Assembly (NCBI GenBank): GCA_017853455.1
Contig: JAFMJM010000065.1
Span: 1-11,123 of the forward strand
DNA: 11,123 bases
Reading direction: 5' to 3'
Origin: Acidimicrobiia bacterium
GTDB lineage: Bacteria; Actinomycetota; Acidimicrobiia; IMCC26256; PALSA-555
Shown piece by piece: positions 5,363 through 11,123 of the stretch; position 1 is the stretch's first letter, and every line of letters begins with the position of its first letter. A program made the translations under genes and the position numbers. The notes under the pieces were generated by a model that made no database searches, was not told where the DNA came from, and saw nothing but the letters and a program-made list of their open reading frames with translations.

Positions 5363-6955
5363 ATGAGAGTGACGAAGCGGAGGGCGATGGTCGTGTTCGG
5401 CCTGGCGCTCCTCATGCTGGCGCTCATGGCGGGCACGGCCTGGGCCGGCGTCGACCCCTCGACCGGGTTCGATCCGAAGGGCGCGACCGCCAAGGGCATC
5501 GGGGAGGTGGCGGGCAGCCTCAACCTCCTCTGGATCGTGATCGGTGCGGTCCTGGTCATCTTCATGCAGGCCGGGTTCGCGCTGGTCGAGACCGGCTTCT
5601 GCCGGTCGAAGCACGCTGCCCACGTGGTGACCACGAACTTCGCCATCTTCGGCCTCGGGTTCGTGGCGTTCTTCCTGATCGGGTTCCCGATCATGTTCTC
5701 GAACTTCAGCTACGGGGGCTACTTCGGCCTCGACACGGCGCTCAGCCCCGACCGGCTCATCGGGTTCGGTGACTGGACGTTCCTCTGGGGTCGGACCGGA
5801 TTCGGTCTCTCCGGTGCGGCCTACTCGGCGCCGGTGGCGGCCTTCTTCCTCTACATGGTGGCCTTCATGGACACCACGGCCACCATCCCGACCGGGTCGA
5901 TGGCCGAGCGGTGGAAGTTCAAGTCGTTCGTGGTCTGGGGACTGTTCTGCGGTGCCCTGTACTACCCGATCTTCGGCGGCTGGACCTGGGGTGGCGGCTG
6001 GCTGAGCCAGCTCGGCAACAACCTGAAGCTGGGCTTCGGCTACGTCGACTTCGCCGGCTCGGGCATCGTCCACGCCACCGGCGGTGTGGCCGCTCTGGCC
6101 GGAGCCCTCGTCCTCGGTCCCCGGATCGGCAAGTACGGACCCGACGGCAAGCCGCGGGCCCTCTCGGCCCACAGCATCCCGATGGCGTTCCTCGGGACGT
6201 TCATCCTGCTGTTCGGCTGGTTCGGCTTCAACGCCGCCTCGACCTTCGCCGCCACCGACATCCGTTTCGCCGTGGTGGCGGTCAACACCGCCATCGCCGG
6301 TGCCTTCGGAGCGGTGATCGGCATGTTCTGGGCCTGGAAGCGACTCGGCAAGCCCGACCCGGGCATGTGCGCCAACGGCATGCTCGCCGGTCTGGTGGCC
6401 ATCACCGCCCCGTGCGCCTTCGTGCAGCCCTGGGCGGCGGCCGTGATCGGCATCGTGGCCTCGGTCATCGTCATCGAGTCCATCTTCTTCTGGGAGAAGA
6501 AGCGGGTCGACGACCCGGTCGGCGCCATCTCGGTGCACGGCGTGGGTGGCCTGCTCGGCGTGCTGTTCGTCGGGATCTTCTCCGACGGCCGGTACGGCGC
6601 CGGGTGGAACCTCACCGACACGACCGGCACGTCGGGCAAGGGTGTCACCGGCATCCTCTACGACTTCGAGCTGGGCATCAAGCAGCTCGGGTCGCAGGCG
6701 ATCGGGTGCCTCGTGATCATCTTCGTGATGGGTGGCATCGCCTACGCGTTCTTCAAGATCCAGAACGCCCTCACCAAGGGCGGCATCCGTTCGGACGAGG
6801 CTGACGAGATCGCCGGCCTCGACCGTCCGGAGATGGGTGTCCTGGCCTACGACAACCTCCAGATCCGGGAGATCGACGTCGTGGGGATCGACCCGAGCGA
6901 GGACCGGGTCCTCGTCTCGGCGGGCGACTCGCCCGACCCCTCCATCGGTCGCTGA
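5363..6955 (+). CDS. amt: Ammonium transporter Amt, divergent clade with signal peptide and C-terminal extension
   Basis: This is a 530-residue Amt/MEP/Rh-family ammonium channel of the inner membrane. An N-terminal signal peptide with a positive start and hydrophobic core ends in TAWAG (likely cut after Ala28), followed by about 11 membrane helices. The twin pore histidines are His237 (SGIVHATGG) and His392 (SVHGVGG). Asp229 matches the conserved substrate-site Asp, Trp209 matches AmtB Trp148, and Phe168 and Phe289 match the AmtB phenylalanine gate. Helix 3 reads FMDTTATIPTGSMAER, with Asp170 two residues after the gate, unlike classical AmtB. The cytosolic tail (LDRPEMGVLAYD) is the GlnK-contact type, but about 35 further residues follow. 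The ATG at 5363 follows GGGAGGAG (5351-5358). It lies upstream of amt2 but is separated from it by 185 bases with a hairpin and an operator, so amt2 probably has its own promoter. Confidence 0.96.
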   Translation: MRVTKRRAMVVFGLALLMLALMAGTAWAGVDPSTGFDPKGATAKGIGEVAGSLNLLWIVIGAVLVIFMQAGFALVETGFCRSKHAAHVVTTNFAIFGLGFVAFFLIGFPIMFSNFSYGGYFGLDTALSPDRLIGFGDWTFLWGRTGFGLSGAAYSAPVAAFFLYMVAFMDTTATIPTGSMAERWKFKSFVVWGLFCGALYYPIFGGWTWGGGWLSQLGNNLKLGFGYVDFAGSGIVHATGGVAALAGALVLGPRIGKYGPDGKPRALSAHSIPMAFLGTFILLFGWFGFNAASTFAATDIRFAVVAVNTAIAGAFGAVIGMFWAWKRLGKPDPGMCANGMLAGLVAITAPCAFVQPWAAAVIGIVASVIVIESIFFWEKKRVDDPVGAISVHGVGGLLGVLFVGIFSDGRYGAGWNLTDTTGTSGKGVTGILYDFELGIKQLGSQAIGCLVIIFVMGGIAYAFFKIQNALTKGGIRSDEADEIAGLDRPEMGVLAYDNLQIREIDVVGIDPSEDRVLVSAGDSPDPSIGR

Positions 6956-6981
6956 CCCGACCGGTACCGCACGATCGGCTC

Positions 6982-7018
6982 CGGGCCGGTGGTCGCCTCC
7001 GTGGCGGTCACCGGCCCG
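6982..7018 (+). terminator. Strong hairpin between amt1 and amt2, possible terminator
   Basis: CGGGCCGGTG (6982-6991) pairs perfectly with CACCGGCCCG (7009-7018). Two G-U pairs and an inner CGCC/GGCG extend the stem to about 16 pairs around a five-base loop, TCCGT. It lies 27 bases after the amt1 stop and before the amt2 operator, the right place for transcription termination or mRNA 3'-end protection. There is no T-tract, so this is not a classical intrinsic terminator, although high-GC actinobacteria often lack the tract. Confidence 0.45.
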
Positions 7019-7036
7019 AGCCGTCTCCGGCTCCAC

Positions 7037-7074
7037 TTCACGATCCCGAAACATTCGGGCAACGGTGGGGAAAC
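7037..7074 (+). promoter_or_regulatory. Near-consensus GlnR box upstream of amt2
   Basis: The site reads TTCAC-N6-GAAAC-N6-GCAAC-N6-GAAAC, four half-sites exactly 11 bases apart. This closely follows the published actinobacterial GlnR box (gTnAC-N6-GaAAC, repeated), which in Streptomyces sits upstream of amtB-glnK-glnD. The last half-site ends 10 bases before GAAGGT (7085-7090), a weak -10 candidate. The same geometry is seen at two other promoters in the window. Nitrogen control of amt2-glnK-glnD is therefore likely. Which protein binds is not shown. Confidence 0.72.
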
Positions 7075-7125
7075 GTCCGTCGGTGAAGGTGACGCTGATC
7101 TGAACGCAGCCCGAATCGGGTGGAC

Positions 7126-7132
7126 GGAGAGG
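7126..7132 (+). promoter_or_regulatory. Ribosome binding site that places the amt2 start at 7141
   Basis: GGAGAGG ends eight bases before the GTG at 7141. The in-frame GTGs at 7120 and 7132 lie before or inside this sequence and have no comparable site upstream. The shorter start is therefore preferred; it changes the protein by only seven residues. Confidence 0.6.
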
Positions 7133-7140
7133 TGAGGGCC

Positions 7141-8403
7141 GTGGGTGGAGTCATCGCTGCAACGAAGTTCGACACGGGGGACACCGCCTGGGTGCTGATC
7201 TCGGCGGGCCTGGTGATGTTCATGACCCCCGGGTTGGCGCTGTTCTACGGCGGCATGGTCCGGACCAAGAACGTGCTGAGCATGCTCATGCAGAACTTCT
7301 TCGCCCTCGGCATCGTGAGCATCATCTGGGCGGTGGTCGGCTATTCGTTCGCCTTCGGTGGCAAGGGCTGGTTCATCGGCAACTTCGACTTCGCCCTCAT
7401 GAAGGACGTGTCGACCCGGTTCCCCCACGGCTTCGACCTCTCGATCCCACCGCAACTGTTCAGCGGCTACCAGATGATGTTCGCCGTCATCACCCCGGCC
7501 CTGATCACCGGCGCGGTGGCCGATCGGATGCGGTTCAAGGCGTGGGTCTGGTTCATCGGCCTGTGGGCGGTGATCGTGTACTCGCCGGTCGCCCACTGGG
7601 TGTTCTCGCCGGACGGCTGGCTCTTCAAGCGGGGGGCGCTCGACTTCGCCGGGGGTGCCGTCGTGCACATCAACGCCGGCATCGCCGCGCTGGCCGCCGT
7701 GCTCGTGATCGGTCGTCGCAAGGGCTGGCCCCAGCACCCCATGCCTCCCCACTCGCTGCCGTTGACCCTGATCGGCACCGGCATCCTCTGGTTCGGGTGG
7801 TTCGGCTTCAACGCCGGGTCCGCCCTCTCGGGCAACGCGGTGGCGGTCCAGGCCCTGATGAACACCCACTTGGCCGCCGCGGCCGGCATGTGCGCCTGGC
7901 TGATCGTCGAGAAGGTGCGCATGGGTCACGCCACCACGCTGGGCGCGGCGTCGGGTGCGGTGGCCGGTCTGGTCGCCATCACCCCGTGCGCCGGTTTCAT
8001 CGGGACCATGTCCTCGATCTACGTCGGGGCGATCGCGGGAGCCGTGTGCATGTTCGCGGTCAGTTGGAAGCTCAAGTTCAAGTACGACGACGCCCTCGAC
8101 GTCGTCGGCGTGCACCTCGTGGGCGGACTCATCGGAACCCTGCTGGTCGGCGTCTTCGCCGACGTCTCCATCAACGCGGCCGGCCGGGACGGCCTCCTCC
8201 ACGGTGGGGGACTGCACCTCCTCGGGGAGCAGGCGCTCGCGGCGGTCGTGGTGATGGCATTCTCGTTCGTGGTGACGTTCGCGATCCTGAAGGTGCTCGA
8301 CCGGCTCCTCTCGGGCGGCGTGCGCGTCGACCTCGAGGAGGAAGAGGTGGGGCTCGACGTCACCGAGCACTCCGAGACGGCGTACGCGTACGACCGGGTC
8401 TGA
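7141..8403 (+). CDS. amtB: Ammonium transporter AmtB
   Basis: With the GTG start at 7141 this is a 420-residue classical AmtB-type ammonium channel with about 11 membrane helices and no obvious cleaved signal peptide. Key residues are present: Phe114 of the outer gate in FSGYQMMFAVITPALITGAV, Asp168 and the first pore histidine His176 (DFAGGAVVHINAG), Phe223 in GWFGFNAGS, and the second pore histidine His325 (VVGVHLVGG). The C-terminal tail GLDVTEHSETAYAY is the conserved regulatory segment that contacts GlnK. Compared with the Amt encoded just upstream it is shorter and closer to the E. coli and Streptomyces form, so the two are probably not recent duplicates. glnK begins 32 bases later, the usual amtB-glnK pairing, so they are probably one transcript driven from the GlnR-like box at 7037-7074. 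Confidence 0.97.
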   Translation: MGGVIAATKFDTGDTAWVLISAGLVMFMTPGLALFYGGMVRTKNVLSMLMQNFFALGIVSIIWAVVGYSFAFGGKGWFIGNFDFALMKDVSTRFPHGFDLSIPPQLFSGYQMMFAVITPALITGAVADRMRFKAWVWFIGLWAVIVYSPVAHWVFSPDGWLFKRGALDFAGGAVVHINAGIAALAAVLVIGRRKGWPQHPMPPHSLPLTLIGTGILWFGWFGFNAGSALSGNAVAVQALMNTHLAAAAGMCAWLIVEKVRMGHATTLGAASGAVAGLVAITPCAGFIGTMSSIYVGAIAGAVCMFAVSWKLKFKYDDALDVVGVHLVGGLIGTLLVGVFADVSINAAGRDGLLHGGGLHLLGEQALAAVVVMAFSFVVTFAILKVLDRLLSGGVRVDLEEEEVGLDVTEHSETAYAYDRV

Positions 8404-8435
8404 CGGCCCGGTCGACAACGAACGGAGGACAGTCC

Positions 8436-8774
8436 ATGAAACTGATCGTCGGCATCATCAAGCCCTTCAAGCTCGACGACGTCAAGGAGGCCCTGAAGGG
8501 GGCAGGGATCCACGGCCTGACCGTGTCGGACGCCCAGGGCTTCGGCCGGCAGCGCGGCCACACCGAGGTGTACCGGGGTGCCGAGTACACCATCGACTTC
8601 GTGCCCAAGGTGCGGATCGAGGTTCTCAGCGAGGATTCCGACGTCGAGCGGACGGTCAACCTGATCATCGAGACCGCTCGTACCGGCAAGATCGGTGACG
8701 GCAAGGTCTGGGTCGTGCCGGTCGACTCCGTGTACCGGATCCGGACCGGCGAGGCCGGAACCGACGCGCTCTGA
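8436..8774 (+). CDS. glnK: PII nitrogen signal protein GlnK
   Basis: The 112-residue protein has the exact usual PII length. The T-loop holds YRGAEY with Tyr51, the residue that GlnD uridylylates in proteobacteria and adenylylates in the actinobacteria studied. The second family signature, TGKIGDGKVWVVPV (83-96), forms part of the ATP/2-oxoglutarate site together with Gln39. PII trimers sense ATP/ADP and 2-oxoglutarate and block AmtB when nitrogen is plentiful. The ATG at 8436 follows GGAGGA (8424-8429). glnD starts four bases after its stop, giving the amtB-glnK-glnD order typical of actinobacteria. The GlnD-like antiporter tail encoded upstream could in principle be another PII-linked partner, but nothing in the sequence proves contact. 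Confidence 0.98.
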   Translation: MKLIVGIIKPFKLDDVKEALKGAGIHGLTVSDAQGFGRQRGHTEVYRGAEYTIDFVPKVRIEVLSEDSDVERTVNLIIETARTGKIGDGKVWVVPVDSVYRIRTGEAGTDAL

Positions 8775-8778
8775 CGTC

Positions 8779-11123
8779 GTGGACCTCGCCGCGCGCCTGC
8801 GGGCGGGTCGGGACCGTCTCGTCGCCGACCGGTCCCTGCGGGGAGTGGCGTTCGGGGAAGCGCTCGCCGACCTCTGTGACGCCACGATCGCCGAGGCCGC
8901 CACGGACCTGACGGTGAAGGGCTCGTGGGCCGTGGTGGCCCAGGGGTCCTACGCCCGGAGGGAGCTGTGTCCCGGCTCCGATCTCGACGTGGTGTTCCTC
9001 CACAGTGGTGGGGTCCGAGGGGCGGCCGCCGGGGGCGTGGTGGGCTCGCTGTGGTACCCCTTCTGGGACGCGGGCGTGGTCCTCGGCCACGCGTCCCGAT
9101 CCGTCAAGGAAGCCCTGGCGCTCGCCACCGACGATCTCGACGCCCTCACGGCTCTGCTCGACCTCCGGGTCGTGGCCGGAGACGCGGCGTTCGCCGAAGG
9201 AGTGCGGGACCGGGCCCGGGCACTCGCCCGGAAGCGACGCGACCGGGTGGTCACCGCACTCCACGAGGCGGCGTCGGCTCGGTACGTGCGGCCGGGCCCG
9301 GTCGCCGAGATGCTCGAGCCCGACCTGAAGGAGGGGGCGGGAGGACTGCGCGACGTTCACGCCCTCACTTGGGCGGGCTGGGCCGTCGGCGGTGCGGCCG
9401 GACCGGGGGGCCTCGACGCCCTGGTCGGGGTCGAGGTGGTCGGCCCGGCCGACGTGGCGGTCCTCGCCGCAGCGTCCGGGCACCTGCTCGACCTCCGGGT
9501 CGCGTTGCACCGCGTGACCGGTGGCCGGTCCGACGTCCTGCTCCTCCAGGATCAGGACGCCGTGGCCGAGATGATGGGGGTGCGCGACGCCGACCGGATG
9601 CTCCGGTCGCTCGCCGACACGTCCCGGCAGGTCGGTTGGATCAGTCGCGAAGCCTTCGACCGCCTCGCCGCGTCGGGTCGCCGGGCGCGCCCGCAGTCCG
9701 CCCCGGTCGACCTCGGGGGCGGCATCGTGCGGATCGGGGGACGCGTGGCGCTCGCCGCCGACGCCCCGGTCACGGTGTCGACCGCGCTGCGCCTCGCGGC
9801 GGCGGCGGCGGAGGCGGCGGTCCCCGTCGACCGGGACTCGCTGACGCGGCTGGGGGAGATCGACGGAGACGTGCCCTGGACCGCCGACGATCGGGCGGCC
9901 TTCGTGCGCCTGCTCCGCGCCGGTCGGAGGCTGGTCGCGGTGTTCGAGGCACTCGACCACGTGGGCGCGTTGGTCCGGCTGTTCCCCGAATGGGAGCACG
10001 TCCGAGCCCGGCCCCAGCGCAACGCGTACCACCGGTTCACCGTCGATCGGCACCTCCTCGAGACGGTCGTGGCCTGCGATGCGATCCTCGACGGTGAGAC
10101 CTTCGACGGGGTCGTCGCCCGCCGGGTACGACCCGACCTGCTGCTCCTCGCTGCGCTGTTGCACGACATCGGCAAGGGCTTGCCGGGCGACCACTCCGAG
10201 GTGGGCGCCGCGCGGGCTGTGGCGTTCGTCCGGCGGATCGGCCTCGACGAGCACGGTGTGCGCGTCGTCGAATGGGTCGTGCGCAATCATCTGCTCATCG
10301 CCGACACCGCCACCCGCCGCGACCTGTCCGACCCCGGGACGATCGTGCGCTTCGGGCGCACGATCGGCGACACCGAACGGCTCGACCTCCTGTACGCATT
10401 GACCATCGGCGATTCGCAGGCCACCGGTCCGTCGGCGTGGGGTGCGGGGAAGGCGCAGTTGTGCCGCCAGTTGTTCGTCGAGACGGACACACTCCTCGAG
10501 GACGGAGTGGTGGGTGAGCGCCTGGCGGCCGAGCGGCGTGACGCTCTGACCCGCCATGCGGGGCTGCTCGAGGCCGGTGAGCTGGCGGTCGAATGGCGCA
10601 ACGGTCCTGACGGGACGCTCGAGTGCACCGTGGCCGCCCGCGACCGGCGGGGCCTGCTCGCGAACGTCGCTGGAGTCCTGACCCTGGTCGGCTTCGACAT
10701 CCGGTCGGCGTCGGCCTACGGCGACGCCGACTCCGGCATGGCCCTCGAGGTCTACCGCGGGGTCGACCAGTTCGGTCGGCTCGACGACGCCGGACGGCGC
10801 GACTTCGTCACCATGTTGCGCAGTGCCCTCGACGGGGTGCTCCCCCTGCGCGAGCGGGTACGCGAGCGCGTCCACCGGTACCGGAGCACGGCACCCACCG
10901 TCGACCGGTCGGTGACGGTGGTGGTCGACCCCGACGCCTCGGCCTCGGCGACGGTGATCGAGGTGATGGCCCCCGACGAGGTGGGGCTGCTCGCTTCGGT
11001 GGCGGCCGTGTTGGCCGACCTCGACGTCGACGTGTCGGCGGCGCTGGTGTCGACGACCGACACGCGGGCGGTCGACGTCTTCTACATCCGCGACGCCCAG
11101 GGGGCCAAGCCGACCGACCCCAA
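8779..11123 (+). CDS. glnD: PII nucleotidylyltransferase/removing enzyme GlnD, 3' end cut by the window
   Basis: The frame stays open from GTG 8779 to the window end (781 residues seen), so only the last part is missing. GlnD modifies PII at Tyr51 when glutamine is low and removes the group when glutamine is high. The nucleotidyltransferase domain shows GSYARRELCPGSDLDVVFL (56-74) with Asp68 and Asp70 as metal ligands, and later the block LEPDLKEGAGGLRDVH. The HD domain (about 380-560) is complete: LLHDIGKG with His462-Asp463, DHSEVGA with His472, and RNHLL with His504. ACT1 begins near 614 (LECTVAARDRRGLLANVAGV) and ACT2 near 722, both for glutamine sensing. The enzyme thus looks fully active. 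It has no strong ribosome binding site and lies four bases after glnK, suggesting coupled translation. The region from about 313 onward is the part that the antiporter tail mirrors. Confidence 0.96.
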   Translation, partial: MDLAARLRAGRDRLVADRSLRGVAFGEALADLCDATIAEAATDLTVKGSWAVVAQGSYARRELCPGSDLDVVFLHSGGVRGAAAGGVVGSLWYPFWDAGVVLGHASRSVKEALALATDDLDALTALLDLRVVAGDAAFAEGVRDRARALARKRRDRVVTALHEAASARYVRPGPVAEMLEPDLKEGAGGLRDVHALTWAGWAVGGAAGPGGLDALVGVEVVGPADVAVLAAASGHLLDLRVALHRVTGGRSDVLLLQDQDAVAEMMGVRDADRMLRSLADTSRQVGWISREAFDRLAASGRRARPQSAPVDLGGGIVRIGGRVALAADAPVTVSTALRLAAAAAEAAVPVDRDSLTRLGEIDGDVPWTADDRAAFVRLLRAGRRLVAVFEALDHVGALVRLFPEWEHVRARPQRNAYHRFTVDRHLLETVVACDAILDGETFDGVVARRVRPDLLLLAALLHDIGKGLPGDHSEVGAARAVAFVRRIGLDEHGVRVVEWVVRNHLLIADTATRRDLSDPGTIVRFGRTIGDTERLDLLYALTIGDSQATGPSAWGAGKAQLCRQLFVETDTLLEDGVVGERLAAERRDALTRHAGLLEAGELAVEWRNGPDGTLECTVAARDRRGLLANVAGVLTLVGFDIRSASAYGDADSGMALEVYRGVDQFGRLDDAGRRDFVTMLRSALDGVLPLRERVRERVHRYRSTAPTVDRSVTVVVDPDASASATVIEVMAPDEVGLLASVAAVLADLDVDVSAALVSTTDTRAVDVFYIRDAQGAKPTDP

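Noticed and set aside
5189..7054. A 621-codon minus-strand open frame opposite amt1 (and a similar one opposite amt2)
   Set aside because: Composition is highly charged and repetitive, without any recognised fold. The plus strand carries complete Amt proteins with pore histidines.
5363..8403. amt1 and amt2 as a recent tandem duplication
   Set aside because: The proteins differ strongly in length, signal peptide, helix-3 motif and C-terminal tail, so they belong to different Amt groups.
8665..10875. A 736-codon minus-strand open frame opposite glnD
   Set aside because: It is the antisense shadow of glnD, whose plus-strand frame shows nucleotidyltransferase, HD and ACT motifs without interruption to the window end.

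Overview
The window comes from a very GC-rich bacterium with actinobacterial habits: GTG starts, candidate leaderless promoters, an H2O2-dependent coproheme decarboxylase (HemQ/ChdC), and direct repeats at 11-bp spacing that resemble actinobacterial GlnR boxes. The protein flavour suggests the class Acidimicrobiia, but that is an impression and was not tested.

Layout. (1) Bases 2-583 hold the 3' end of an alpha/beta-hydrolase gene. (2) Bases 641-1902 hold hemQ, overlapped by 4 bases with a small helical protein of unknown function. (3) On the minus strand, a short winged-helix regulator (5115-4591) overlaps by ATGA with a 907-residue CPA2-type cation/proton antiporter (4594-1871). The antiporter's 3' end converges on the unknown gene and overlaps it by 32 bases. 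(4) Divergently, on the plus strand, lie amt1 (5363-6955), amt2 (7141-8403), glnK (8436-8774) and glnD (8779 to beyond the window). They encode two ammonium transporters, a PII signal protein and the PII nucleotidylyltransferase/removing enzyme.

The main discovery is the antiporter's cytosolic half. From about residue 395 to the end it looks like the C-terminal two thirds of GlnD: the segment before the HD domain, the HD domain itself and two ACT domains. It aligns by eye, block by block, with the real GlnD encoded about 4 kb away. The nucleotidyltransferase domain is absent and the HD metal ligands are replaced, while the ACT domains look intact. This suggests a membrane antiporter controlled by a catalytically dead, glutamine-sensing GlnD module. 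I know of no description of such a protein.

Regulation fits the same theme. Three arrays of five-base half-sites at 11-bp spacing occur in the two intergenic regions: one facing the regulator-antiporter pair, one facing amt1 and one facing amt2. Each ends 10 bases before a possible -10 element. The best, TTCAC-N6-GAAAC-N6-GCAAC-N6-GAAAC, is very close to the published GlnR box. I infer a nitrogen-responsive locus in which ammonium import, PII signalling and monovalent cation/proton exchange are co-regulated, with the cation step also sensing nitrogen status through its GlnD-like tail.

No gene-free stretch exceeds 300 bases, and I saw no tRNA, rRNA, CRISPR array or mobile element.
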